Assembly (NCBI RefSeq): GCF_001668575.1
Contig: NZ_LZMD01000079.1
Span: 62,001-126,000, forward strand
Source: Mycobacterium sp. 1164985.4
GTDB taxonomy: Bacteria > Actinomycetota > Actinomycetes > Mycobacteriales > Mycobacteriaceae
Direction: 5' to 3'
DNA length: 64,000 bases
A program made the position numbers and the translations under genes. Shown here piece after piece: positions 50,956 through 59,169 of this stretch. Within the stretch, counting starts at the first letter, position 1, and every line of letters starts with the position of its first letter. The notes under the pieces were generated by a model. The model did not search any database. It was given only the letters and a program-made list of their open reading frames with translations, and was not told the origin of the DNA.

Positions 50956-51954
50956 TCAGAACAGGCCGGCGTCGACGCTGGTGCTCACATCGACGTCGGT
51001 GTTGACCTGACCGGAGTTGTCGGTCGAGTTGTCCTGCCCGGAATTGTCGACCGAATTGTCGACCGAGTTGTCCACCGAGTTGTCCTCGACACTCGTACCG
51101 CCGGAGATCCCACCGGACACGCTGCCGTCGATGTCGCCGACATTGGTCTGGTTGCCATCGACATTGGTAGTCGTGGTGTCGTTGTCGTTGATCACGATGC
51201 CCCCACCCGAACCGCCGGCCCCGCCGGTGGCGTTGCCGCCGTCGTTGCCGACCCCGATCAGCCCGCCGCCACCGTCACCGTCAGAAGCGCTGCCGCCACT
51301 GCCCCCGCTCATGTCGACGTCGTTGATGACCGGGCCGTCGTTGTCGGAGATGATGTCCCCACCAGCGGTCTGATCACCACTGTCGTCGATCTCGTTGTCC
51401 TCACCGATGTTGACGTTGGAGTCCTCGATGTCACCGGTGTTGACGTTCTCGTTGTCATCGCCGACCACGTTGCCATCACCCTCGACGTTGGTGGCATCGA
51501 TATCGCCGGCATTGCCGGTGTTGACGACCCCGCCGTCGGTGGCGGTGTTGGTGGTCTTGTCACCGAAGGTGATGTCACCGAACTCCAGATCGAAGTTGCC
51601 GACGCCCTGCTGCTGATCGGCGCCGACATGGTTGACCGTGTTGGTCTCCGGGCTCAAGAACCGGGTGTCGTTGTGGCTGAGCGTGTCGTTGTTGGACAAC
51701 ACCTCGGTCTGACGCTGCGGGGTGAACGCAATCCCATGCGTCTGAGCCACCGCCTGCTGCAAACCCACCACCGGATTCCCACCACCGTGCACCACCGCCG
51801 CCGGCGCGACCGCCGCGGCAGCGTGTTGCAGTTGGGCCGCCGAGGCATTGTGCACACCGGCGGTGCACATGGCCCGCTCGGGGTCGTCGACGAAGGCCTG
51901 AGCCGAGACCTCGTCGCGAAACAGGTTCAGAATCCAGTCAATTACGTTCGTCAT
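50956..51954 (-). CDS. IniB N-terminal-domain protein with long Asn/Asp/Gly-rich repeat region
   Basis: A 332-residue protein. The N-terminal part (NVIDWILNLFRDEVSAQAFV, DDPERAMCTAGVHNASAAQL, NPVVGLQQAVAQTHG) matches the IniB N-terminal region of isoniazid-induced iniBAC. The rest is strongly acidic and repetitive: first GD-I/V-x units (FGDITFGD, GNAGDIDATNVEGDGNVVGDD), then GGSGG stretches, then tandem DNSV/DNSG units near the C-terminus (SVDNSVDNSVDNSGQDNS). No signal peptide or membrane helix is seen. No iniA or iniC neighbour exists here. The even hydrophobic spacing may form a beta-solenoid; function unknown. Confidence 0.75.
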   Translation of the reverse strand: MTNVIDWILNLFRDEVSAQAFVDDPERAMCTAGVHNASAAQLQHAAAAVAPAAVVHGGGNPVVGLQQAVAQTHGIAFTPQRQTEVLSNNDTLSHNDTRFLSPETNTVNHVGADQQQGVGNFDLEFGDITFGDKTTNTATDGGVVNTGNAGDIDATNVEGDGNVVGDDNENVNTGDIEDSNVNIGEDNEIDDSGDQTAGGDIISDNDGPVINDVDMSGGSGGSASDGDGGGGLIGVGNDGGNATGGAGGSGGGIVINDNDTTTTNVDGNQTNVGDIDGSVSGGISGGTSVEDNSVDNSVDNSVDNSGQDNSTDNSGQVNTDVDVSTSVDAGLF

Positions 51955-52091
51955 CTCCGTGATCCTTTCGTGTCGCTGAGAGTTGGTCACCGGGCCGTCC
52001 GGCGAACTGATGCGAACGTTATGGATCCAAAGAGTCCCCCGAAACGGGTCGCCGCCCCCTCGCCAGGATCCGCGCATGCAGGGTCGACGCA

Positions 52092-52124
52092 ACACCCCGT
52101 TAGGGGGTTAGGGGGTGGCGAGGG
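52092..52124. other. G-tract cluster, possible G-quadruplex or hairpin
   Basis: ACACCCCGTTAGGGGGTTAG is followed by GGGGTGGCGAGGG: two five-G runs joined by TTA, then shorter G runs (52103-52124). ACCCC before the first run can pair with GGGGT. It lies between the stop of the LbH acyltransferase gene (52139) and the start of the IniB-like gene (51954), thus in the latter's upstream region. Confidence 0.4.
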
Positions 52125-52138
52125 AGAGGCAGGATGCG

Positions 52139-52876
52139 TTAGCGTGAGGCCTTCTTGCGTTCGATGTCGGCAAGGGCCGCCGCGAGCTCCGCCCGTTGCG
52201 CCGCCGATGTCTCCCAGGCGAGTTGGCGGTTCTTGACCACCTTCGCCGGCGCGCCGACCGCGATCGAGTAGTCGGGGATGTCGCCCCGCACCACCGCGTG
52301 CGATCCGAGCACGCAACCGCGCCCGATCGTGGTGTTGCGCAACACGGTGACCTTGACGCCGACCCAAGTGTCGGGCCCGATCCGCACCGGCCCCTTTATG
52401 ATTCCCTGATCTTTGATGGGCATGTTGATGTCGTCCATGCGATGGTCGAAATCGCAGATGTAGCACCAGTCGGCCATCAACACCGAATCCCCCAACTCGA
52501 TGTCGAGGTAGGTGTTGATGACGTTGTCGCGGCCGAGCACCACCTTGTCGCCGAACCGCAGCGAGCCTTCGTGGCAGCGGATGGTGTTCTTGTCGCCGAT
52601 GTGCACCCAGCGACCGATCTCCATCGTCGACAGCTCCGGCGTCGCCTCGATCTCGACGCCCTTGCCGAGGAAGACCATGCCGCGCGTGATGATGTGCGGA
52701 TTGCGCAGCTTGAACTTCAGCAGTCGCCAATAACGCACCATATACCACGGGGTGTAGGCGCGGTTGGCCAGCACCCACTTCAGCGAGGCCAGGGTCAGGA
52801 ACTTCGCCTGCCTCGGGTCACGCAGCCGCGACCCTCGCCAGCGCTTGTGCAATGGCGCGCCCCACATGGTCGTCAT
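52139..52876 (-). CDS. Left-handed beta-helix acyltransferase (Rv3034c-like)
   Basis: A 245-residue hexapeptide-repeat protein. An N-terminal basic region (PLHKRWRGSRLRDPRQAKF) and helix precede the coils FLGKGVEIEATPELSTMEIGRWVHIGDKNTIRCHEG, RFGDKVVLGRDNVIN, IGPDTWVGVKVTVLRNTTIGRGCVLGSHAVVRGDIPDYSIAVGAPAKVV. These are typical of O-acetyl/succinyltransferases using acyl-CoA; the catalytic His is probably one of the loop histidines (FDHRMDDIN). Its place near the MGLP genes suggests acylation of the polysaccharide, which is inferred. ATG 52876 was chosen; 52867 is possible. Confidence 0.83.
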   Translation of the reverse strand: MTTMWGAPLHKRWRGSRLRDPRQAKFLTLASLKWVLANRAYTPWYMVRYWRLLKFKLRNPHIITRGMVFLGKGVEIEATPELSTMEIGRWVHIGDKNTIRCHEGSLRFGDKVVLGRDNVINTYLDIELGDSVLMADWCYICDFDHRMDDINMPIKDQGIIKGPVRIGPDTWVGVKVTVLRNTTIGRGCVLGSHAVVRGDIPDYSIAVGAPAKVVKNRQLAWETSAAQRAELAAALADIERKKASR

Positions 52877-52956
52877 GGCCGGAAAGCCTACGCGAGGGTT
52901 TCGGTGCGGAACGGTTACCCTCACGTGGACCGACGACGAGGAACGGGAAGGATCCA

Positions 52957-54252
52957 GTGTTCCGGCGATTGACCGTGCTGGCGTCCACAGCGCTGATCAC
53001 GGCCACCTTGGCAGGCTGCCAGGACACCGACTCCTGGGTCGACGCCAAGGCCGCCGACGGCTGGGCGGCCCAGTACCGCGACGCCGCCAACAGCAGCTAT
53101 CAGACGGTGGCCGGCGCCGACACGCTCCGGCTGGAATGGACACGGTCGGCCAAGGGCGAACTCGCCGCCGAGGTCGCGCTCGGCACCGGCAGCTACCTGG
53201 CCGCCAACGCCCAGACTCGCGACGGTTGCTCGTTGATGGTGTGGGAGGCCGACAACAAGGCCCGGCAGCGGTGGTGCACCCGCCTCGTCCAGGGCGGCGG
53301 TGCGTCCGGCCCGCTGTTCGACGGCTTCGACAACCTCTACGTCGGCCAGCCGGGGGCCATGCTGTCGTTCCCGCCGACGCAGTGGATCCGCTGGCGCCAG
53401 CCGGTCATCGGGATGCCGACCACGCCCCGGATCCTGAGCCCGGGCCACCTGCTGGTCGTCACGCATCTCGGTCAGGTGTTGGTGTTCGACGCCCACCGCG
53501 GCACGGTCGATGGCAGCCCGGTGGACTTGGTGGCCGGCGTCGATCCGAAGGACTCCGAACGCGGGCTCGGCGACTGTCAGCCTGCCCGCCCCCGCTGTCC
53601 GGTGGCGGCCGCGCCCGCGTTCGCCGCGAGTTCCGGCCTCATCGTCCTGTCGCTGTGGGAGCCCGGCACGGACGCACCCATCCTCGTCGGCCTGCGGTAC
53701 TGGCCGGGGCAGTCGCCCCTTCTGACCCGCGAGTGGACCAGCGACGCCGTCGGCAGCGGTCCCCTTGCCAGCCCGGTGTTCTCGGCCGACGGATCGACCG
53801 TGTACGTCAACGGCCGCGACGACCATCTGTGGGCGCTCGACGCCGCCGATGGCAAGGCCAAGTGGTCGGTGCCGCTCGACTACCTAGCGCAGACCCCGCC
53901 TTCCGTGTCACCCGACGGGCTGATCGTGGCCGGGGGCGGCCCCGGGGCGAAGCTGATCGGGATCAAGGACGAGGGCGACCGCGGCGAGGTGCAGTGGACC
54001 CGCGACGACGTGCAGCCGCTGTCCACCTCGAGTCGGTCCGGCCCCGACGTCGCCTACACCGTCGTCCGCGACGGTGACGGAGAGGATGCCGGACTCGGGC
54101 TGATGGTCTTCGACCCCGCTGACGGGCGCACCCTCAACACCTATCCGCTGCCCAGGGCGACGGGCTGGCCCGTCGGCGTCTCGGTCGGGAAGGATCGCCG
54201 CGTCGTCACCGCCACCAGCGACGGTGTGGTGTACGGCTTCACGCCCGCCTGA
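52957..54252 (+). CDS. Lipoprotein with PQQ/WD-like beta-propeller (Rv3035-like)
   Basis: A 431-residue exported lipoprotein. The GTG start gives the signal FRRLTVLASTALITATLAGC with its lipidation cysteine at residue 21. The propeller shows repeated blade-like strands such as SGPLFDGFDNLYVGQPGAML, RILSPGHLLVVTHLGQVLVFDAHRG, ASPVFSADGSTVYVNGRDDHLWALDAADGKAKWSVPLD and VTATSDGVVYGFTPA. Two or three disulfide-capable cysteines lie mid-protein (LGDCQPARPRCPV). No catalytic signature, so it may bind a wall component. Divergent from the acyltransferase by 80 bp. Confidence 0.85.
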   Translation: MFRRLTVLASTALITATLAGCQDTDSWVDAKAADGWAAQYRDAANSSYQTVAGADTLRLEWTRSAKGELAAEVALGTGSYLAANAQTRDGCSLMVWEADNKARQRWCTRLVQGGGASGPLFDGFDNLYVGQPGAMLSFPPTQWIRWRQPVIGMPTTPRILSPGHLLVVTHLGQVLVFDAHRGTVDGSPVDLVAGVDPKDSERGLGDCQPARPRCPVAAAPAFAASSGLIVLSLWEPGTDAPILVGLRYWPGQSPLLTREWTSDAVGSGPLASPVFSADGSTVYVNGRDDHLWALDAADGKAKWSVPLDYLAQTPPSVSPDGLIVAGGGPGAKLIGIKDEGDRGEVQWTRDDVQPLSTSSRSGPDVAYTVVRDGDGEDAGLGLMVFDPADGRTLNTYPLPRATGWPVGVSVGKDRRVVTATSDGVVYGFTPA

Positions 54253-54321
54253 TGCCACATCCTGGCGGCGTTTCGAATTTGTCATTGCAATGAAACACAC
54301 CGGCACCGCGGACATGCCAAC

Positions 54322-54731
54322 ATGCCACCCGTGTGTGCCGCCTACTACTACATGGCCGAGACCAATCTGCGGTTCATCCTCGGCCGATTCTCGCCGATGT
54401 CCATGCCGGTCATCCGGGGCACGGTGGGGTCCAACGCGACCATGCTGCTTCAGGCGCTGATCCTGGTGTCGGTGGTCATCGGTGCGGTGTCGACGGCGGC
54501 CGAGGCGTGGGTGCTCGGTGACATCGGCGTCGGCTTGATGGCCTGGCTCAACATCATCGGATCATGATCCTGCAGCAGCCCGCGTACCGGGCGCTGTGGG
54601 ATTACGAGAAGCAGAAGAAGGCCGGCCGGGATCCGGTGTTCGACCCTCGCGCGCTGGAGATCACCGGCGCGAGGTTCTGGGAGAACTACGACCCGCTGGC
54701 GGGCAAGGACCGGGAGTCGGCGCGGACCTGA
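54322..54731 (+). pseudogene. Remnant of an alanine/glycine:cation symporter (AGCS) C-terminus
   Basis: Two overlapping frames together encode the last ~135 residues of an AGCS (AlsT/DagA-type) transporter. The first (54322-54567) has AYYYMAETNLRFILGRF, a hydrophobic helix LLQALILVSVVIGAVSTAAEAW and LGDIGVGLMAWLNIIG. The second (54564-54731) continues LQQPAYRALWDYEKQKKAGRDPVFDP, the usual tail. A single lost base near 54560 breaks the frame (TCATGA). The N-terminal ~350 residues of the family are absent. It is therefore a truncated, frameshifted relic, not a functional gene. Confidence 0.78.
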
Positions 54732-54735
54732 GCCC

Positions 54736-55428
54736 TCACAGCGCGAGCATCGGCGCCACCGCCGCGCGCGGAACCGTTGCCTGCACCGGGCCCGCCGACT
54801 CCGGGAACAGTTCACCCTGGCTGAAGAAGAAGATCAGCGAATCGTCGGTCAGTGCAAAGTTCTGATAGTTCGCGGGATCGGTGCCCTCACTCTGGGAGAC
54901 CGGGTCGATCATCCCCTGCCTCTCCAGGTACCGGCCGACCTCCGGGTAGATCACATCCATCGGCTTGGTGCCGGGTTTGAACAAGGTGCCGAAGGTGATC
55001 GGCGATTTGGTGGCGAGGTTCCAGTTGAACGACTGATAGAAGGTCTGCGGACGCACTCCGCCGACGTTCTGCCAGACGGTGAACACCACGCTGCGGGTGC
55101 CGGTGCCCGGAGGTCCGGATTGATAACCCGCACCGTCGGCGTCGAGTTCGTAGGGCAGGTTGTTCGCGTCTGGGTCCTCGGCGACGTTGACGAACCCGTC
55201 TCGCGCCTGGGTGAGGTAGGCCACCAGCGGCGCTTGGTCGGGATAGTCGTTGGGGAAGCTCAAATCGAGCGTGTAGTTCGGCTTTTGGACGTGCACCCGA
55301 CACATCTGGTCCGGGCCAACCGTGCCTTGCAGGTCGGCGCAGCCCGGCTGGGCGGCGGCCGCGGGATTGGCGATCGCTCCCGTGACGGCGGCCACCGCGA
55401 ACAGAACGGTCCACCTGGAAATGCGCAT
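54736..55428 (-). CDS. Secreted DUF3298/RsiV-like protein (TB22.2-like, Rv3036c)
   Basis: A 230-residue secreted protein. The signal peptide RISRWTVLFAVAAVTGAIANPAAAAQPGC is cleaved probably after AAAA. The mature part (YTLDLSFPNDYPDQAPLVAYLTQARDGFVNVAEDP, RSVVFTVWQNVGGVRPQTFYQSFNWNL, ITFGTLFKPGTKPMDVIYPEVGRYL, FALTDDSLIFFFSQGELFPESAGP) matches DUF3298. The M. tuberculosis homologue is a culture-filtrate antigen with reported esterase activity. ATG 55428 was chosen over 55437 and 55452. It stops five bases from the AGCS remnant. Confidence 0.87.
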   Translation of the reverse strand: MRISRWTVLFAVAAVTGAIANPAAAAQPGCADLQGTVGPDQMCRVHVQKPNYTLDLSFPNDYPDQAPLVAYLTQARDGFVNVAEDPDANNLPYELDADGAGYQSGPPGTGTRSVVFTVWQNVGGVRPQTFYQSFNWNLATKSPITFGTLFKPGTKPMDVIYPEVGRYLERQGMIDPVSQSEGTDPANYQNFALTDDSLIFFFSQGELFPESAGPVQATVPRAAVAPMLAL

Positions 55429-55494
55429 CGTCGACATCCTCGCAGCCGGCACCGGTCTGGATACCGGCGCATCACCGCCAGGATACGTAACACC

Positions 55495-56664
55495 TCAACG
55501 TGAGGGACGACAAATGAATGCCGTTGCCCGGCTTGCGCCTCCGGACCCGATGCGGGCGATCACCACCGAAGCTTGCTGCGAGCCCCGCAGGCGAAGCCGC
55601 GAGCGTAGCGCGTCGGGGTCGACGTCGACGCCGCGCACCAGGATCTCGACGGCGCCGACGTCGCGCGCCGAAAGCGCCTGCCGCAACCGTCGTTCGCCGA
55701 AGGCCAGTTGTTCGAGCACTTCGAAGCCGCGCACACCGGGAGGAAGGCGGTCGCCCGACAGGTAGGCGATGTCGGGGTCGAGTTGCCACAGCCGGTGCCG
55801 TGCGGCGTAGTGGCGGACCAGCCCGGCGCGCACGACGGCCCCGTCGGGGTCGACGATCCACCGCCCGGCGGGTGCGACCGCACAGTCATCGGGTTCGGCG
55901 TCGGTTATCTGTTCGCCGGTGTCCAGCAACGAGGCTCGGCGCCGCACGCCCGACTCCGCGAGACCGGCCGACCACAGGCACGCTTCCCGCACGCTGCCCG
56001 ACAGCGACGTCAGCTCGATCTCCCCGTCGAAGCCCAGTCCCCGCACGGCGTCGAAATCGATTCCGGGAGCACATTTCACGACGGTGTCGCGATGGCGGTA
56101 CACGTCGAGCAACTCGTCGAGCGGCGGCGCGTAGTCACGCGGGTCGAACCTGCGACGCCCGCCGCTGCGGCGCGCCGGATCGAGCACCACGACGGCCCCG
56201 CGGGTGATGGGCCGCAGCGCGTCGGCGCGGCACAGATCGACACCGTCAACATTGTTGTGCGCCATCGCGAGCCGCACCGGATCGAGGTCGCTGCCGATCA
56301 CCGTCGCCGCCGAGTCGCGCAACGCAGCGAGCTCGGTGCCGACCGAACACGTCGCATCGTGTACCAGTGCGCCGCCGAGCCGGCGGGCGCGGTGGCGGGC
56401 GACCGGTTCGGCGGTCGCCTGTTGCAGGGCTTCGTCGGTGAACAGCCAGCTGTCGGGGTTGGCCAGCTTGGCCGCCGCTCTGCGGCGCAGCAGCGTGGTC
56501 TCGACCAGAACCGCAGCGCGGTCGCCGAAACGTTTACGCGCCGAAGCGATATCGGCGACGAGCGTGTTTCCGGTCAACGGCAGCGTGGCCGTTACGCGCA
56601 GCGCATCCGCGCCGGCCGGGCTCCGCAGATACTCGACGTCGCCGACGCCGAACGCCACGGTCAC
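55495..56664 (-). CDS. THUMP-like class I methyltransferase (Rv3037c-like)
   Basis: A 389-residue protein. The methyltransferase core is GGALVHDATCSVGTELAALRDSAATVIGSDLDPVRLAMAHNN (motifs I-II), VVVLDPARRSGGRRRFDPRDYAPPLDELLDVY (motif IV, DPAR) and a C-terminal THUMP-like part (LAYLS region; EVLEQLAFGERRLRQALSARDVGAVEILVRGVDVDPDALRSRLRLRG). The DPAR signature suggests an RNA or base substrate rather than sugar, although the locus lies near MGLP genes. The GTG start overlaps the stop of the Rv3038c-like gene (GTGA). Confidence 0.83.
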   Translation of the reverse strand: MTVAFGVGDVEYLRSPAGADALRVTATLPLTGNTLVADIASARKRFGDRAAVLVETTLLRRRAAAKLANPDSWLFTDEALQQATAEPVARHRARRLGGALVHDATCSVGTELAALRDSAATVIGSDLDPVRLAMAHNNVDGVDLCRADALRPITRGAVVVLDPARRSGGRRRFDPRDYAPPLDELLDVYRHRDTVVKCAPGIDFDAVRGLGFDGEIELTSLSGSVREACLWSAGLAESGVRRRASLLDTGEQITDAEPDDCAVAPAGRWIVDPDGAVVRAGLVRHYAARHRLWQLDPDIAYLSGDRLPPGVRGFEVLEQLAFGERRLRQALSARDVGAVEILVRGVDVDPDALRSRLRLRGSQQASVVIARIGSGGASRATAFICRPSR

Positions 56665-57656
56665 GCGGCGGGCTTGACCCCTGTGATCATGACGTTGTAG
56701 TACCAGGATTTCGGCACCACGCGGCTCCAGAGGTTCGCGTCGATCCAGCTCAGCCCGATCCAGCTGTGGAAGGCGAATTTCGCATAGCCCCAGCCCAATC
56801 GGCCCGGCGGCACGGCCGCTTCGAAGGTGCGCAGCGGCCAGCCCAGCATCGCGGCGGTGAACTCGGTGGTGGCGGTCGACACCTCGACGGCGCCGGCGTT
56901 GCTCGCCATCCGTTCGAGGTCGGCCGGAGAGAAGGTGTGCAGGTCGACGACCGCCTCCAACGCCGCCGCGCGTGACGACTCGTCGAGCTCGGCCTGTGGG
57001 CGGCGCCAACTCGAAAGTCCCGGCAGCTTGGTCACGTTCGTGACCACGCGCCAGGTCAGCGTCGACAGCGGGCGCGCGTAGTTCTCCCCCGCGTTGGTCG
57101 GCTCGCCGGCGAAGATGAATCGTCCGCCGGGCTTGAGCACCCGCACCACTTCGCGCAGCGACAGCTCGACGTCGGGGATGTGGTGCAACACCGCGTGGCC
57201 GACAACGAGGTCGAAGGTGTCGTCGTCGTACGGAATGCCCTCGGCGTCGGCGACGCGGCCGTCGATCTCCAAGCCCAGGTTCTCACCGTTGCGGGTGGCG
57301 ACCTTGACCATGCCGGGAGACAGGTCGGTCACCGAACCGCGCCGCGCGATGCCCGCCTGGATCAGGTTGAGCAGAAAGAAGCCGCTGCCGCACCCGATCT
57401 CCAGCGCCCGGTCGTAGGGCAGCTTGCGCTGCTCGTAGAACGGAACGGTCGCGTCGAACAGGTCGCGGGCGTAGTCGACGCAGCGTTTGTCGTAGGAGAT
57501 CGACCACTTCTCGTCGTAACTCTCGGCTTCCCAGTCGTGGTACAGCACCTGGGCGAGCTTGGAGTCGTGGCGGGCCGCCTCCACCTGCTCCGCGGTGGCG
57601 TGCGGATTCGGCTCCGGAGCCGCATCGGCGACGTTCAAGCGGGAATCAGTGCTCAT
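56661..57656 (-). CDS. SAM-dependent methyltransferase (Rv3038c-like)
   Basis: A 331-residue methyltransferase: ALEIGCGSGFFLLNLIQAGIARRGSVTDLSPGMVKVA (motif I and II), FDLVVGHAVLHHIPDVELSLREVVRVLKPGGRFIFAGEP (motifs IV-V). The N-terminal region contains the conserved LYHDWEAESYDEKWSISYDKRCVDYARDLF. The C-terminal part (WPLRTFEAAVPPGRLGWGYAKFAFHSWIGLSWIDANLW) is aromatic-rich and may meet a lipid or membrane. Substrate unknown. Followed by an overlapping gene and preceded by the shortened enoyl-CoA hydratase. Confidence 0.87.
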   Translation of the reverse strand: MSTDSRLNVADAAPEPNPHATAEQVEAARHDSKLAQVLYHDWEAESYDEKWSISYDKRCVDYARDLFDATVPFYEQRKLPYDRALEIGCGSGFFLLNLIQAGIARRGSVTDLSPGMVKVATRNGENLGLEIDGRVADAEGIPYDDDTFDLVVGHAVLHHIPDVELSLREVVRVLKPGGRFIFAGEPTNAGENYARPLSTLTWRVVTNVTKLPGLSSWRRPQAELDESSRAAALEAVVDLHTFSPADLERMASNAGAVEVSTATTEFTAAMLGWPLRTFEAAVPPGRLGWGYAKFAFHSWIGLSWIDANLWSRVVPKSWYYNVMITGVKPAA

Positions 57657-57667
57657 AACAGGGCAGC

Positions 57668-58315
57668 CTAGAGGTCGAACGTCGCCTTGGCCGCAGCCAG
57701 TACCTGGGGCGGGTGCTCGACGAACCGTTGCGCCCAGGCCAGCGCGGCGTCGTACACGCCGTCGGGCGCCACCATCTGGTCGATCAAACCCAGGGCCTGC
57801 GCCTCCTTGGCGTCGACGAACCGGCCGCTGAAGACCAATTCCTTGGCCTTGCTCAGGCCGACGGTGCGGGCCAGGCGTTCGGTGCCGCCGGCGGGCACCC
57901 GCCCGGCCAATATCTCGGTGACGCCGAACTTGACGTTGTCTCCGGAGACTCGCCAGTCGGCGGCCAGCGCGACCGTCAGCCCGCCACCCAGCGCATAGCC
58001 GGTGATCGCGGCGACGGTCGGTTTGGGGATGGCCGCCAGCGCGTCGACGGCCTCGCGGCAGACCTGCGTCGCCGCGGTGGCTTCCGCGGCGTCGAGCGTG
58101 CGGAGTTCGGGAACGTCGTCGCCGGCGGAGAAGATCTCGTGTCCGCCGTAGAGGATCACTGAGTGGATGTCGTCGCGCTCGCCGATGCTGCGCGCCGCGC
58201 CCGCCAGTTCGCGGTAGACCTGGCGGGTCAGGGCGTTGGTCGGCGGCCGAGACAACAGCAGCGTGGCGATGCCGGGTCGCTCAACGCTTGTGTGGACGGA
58301 GACGAACTCGTTCAT
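57668..58315 (-). CDS. Enoyl-CoA hydratase/isomerase, C-terminally short (EchA17-like)
   Basis: A 215-residue crotonase-fold protein: IATLLLSRPPTNALTRQVYREL, HEIFSAGDDVPELRTL (oxyanion-hole segment), VAAITGYALGGGLTVALAADWRV, RVPAGGTERLARTVGLSKAKELVFSGRFVDAKEAQALGLIDQM. Typical family members have about 255 residues; this one stops at AAKATFDL, lacking the last ~40 residues that form the C-terminal helical lid. The stop lies 11 bp from the next gene, so the shortening looks settled, not a sequencing gap. Enzyme activity is uncertain. Its start overlaps the Nudix stop (ATGA). Confidence 0.82.
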   Translation of the reverse strand: MNEFVSVHTSVERPGIATLLLSRPPTNALTRQVYRELAGAARSIGERDDIHSVILYGGHEIFSAGDDVPELRTLDAAEATAATQVCREAVDALAAIPKPTVAAITGYALGGGLTVALAADWRVSGDNVKFGVTEILAGRVPAGGTERLARTVGLSKAKELVFSGRFVDAKEAQALGLIDQMVAPDGVYDAALAWAQRFVEHPPQVLAAAKATFDL

Positions 58316-59169
58316 GCCTGGCGCGCATCGGAGCCGTAGCCCTCAGGGCTGCGGCGGTTGCGGGCGGCGTTGTACCGATGGCTGTCGAAGAACTCGATCT
58401 CCCAGTTGCCGGTGTCCTTGTCCGCAGCCAGGTGCGGCGTGACGGACACGATCTGGCGTTCCACCGCAAGCACTTCGGCGACGGTGCGGTTCTTGAGGGA
58501 GTCCAGCTGCGTCCACGTCGGCGGCAGCAGGAATGTGCGGCCGTCGGCGAAGTCGTCGAGAGCCTGTTGCGGGGTGATCCAGTCGGCCTTGTCGGTCTCG
58601 GTGTTGTCGCCGTCGGCGCGTTGACCCCCGGGCAGGGCGCCGACGAAGAAGTAGGTGTCGTAGCGGCGGGTGCGCTCCTCCTTCGGCGTCACCCAATTGG
58701 CCCACGGGCGAAGCAGATCCGCGCGCAGTACCAGATTCTCGCGGTGCAAGAAGTCGGCGAACGACAGGGACCGGTTCACCAACGCGGCCCGCGCCTCACG
58801 GTAGACCGAGGCGTCATCGACGAGAACGTCGGGATCGTCAGCGGCGCCGGCGAACAGCACGCCGGACTCCTCGAAGGTCTCGCGGGCAGCGGCGCACACC
58901 AGTGCCTGCGCCAGATCCGGCTCGACGTTGAAACGCTCTGCCCACCAAGCGGGTTCGGGACCGAACCAGGCGATGTCGGCGTTGCGGTCGCGGTCGTCGA
59001 CGCCGCCGCCGGGGAACACCATCACGCCGGCGACGAAATCCATCGCCGAGTGCCGCCGCATCAGGAAAACTTCCACTTCGCCGGCGAAGCCCTCGCGCTT
59101 GTCGCGGATCAGCATCACGGTCGCGGCGGGCCGCGGCGTCAGTGGCTGTTCGACTGGTTCTTCGGTCAT
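58312..59169 (-). CDS. Nudix hydrolase family protein (Rv3040c-like)
   Basis: A 285-residue protein: AATVMLIRD, VFLMRRHSAMDFVAGVMVFPGGGVDDRD, then after a long insert ALVCAAARETFEESGVLFAG (the RETFEESG helix of the Nudix box). The gap between G and RExxEE is longer than in classic MutT enzymes, as in the NUDT7/8/19-type CoA group. A C-terminal part (YDTYFFVGALPGGQRADGD, ADWITPQQALDDFADGRTFLLPPTWTQL) matches. A CoA or acyl-CoA pyrophosphatase role is possible. Between echA17-like and ABC genes in one run. Confidence 0.86.
   Translation of the reverse strand: MTEEPVEQPLTPRPAATVMLIRDKREGFAGEVEVFLMRRHSAMDFVAGVMVFPGGGVDDRDRNADIAWFGPEPAWWAERFNVEPDLAQALVCAAARETFEESGVLFAGAADDPDVLVDDASVYREARAALVNRSLSFADFLHRENLVLRADLLRPWANWVTPKEERTRRYDTYFFVGALPGGQRADGDNTETDKADWITPQQALDDFADGRTFLLPPTWTQLDSLKNRTVAEVLAVERQIVSVTPHLAADKDTGNWEIEFFDSHRYNAARNRRSPEGYGSDARQA

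Noticed and set aside
51030..51100. Short tandem repeats suggestive of a CRISPR array
   Set aside because: They are in-frame codons for the repeating DNSV/DNSG units of the IniB-like protein; no spacer-repeat alternation.
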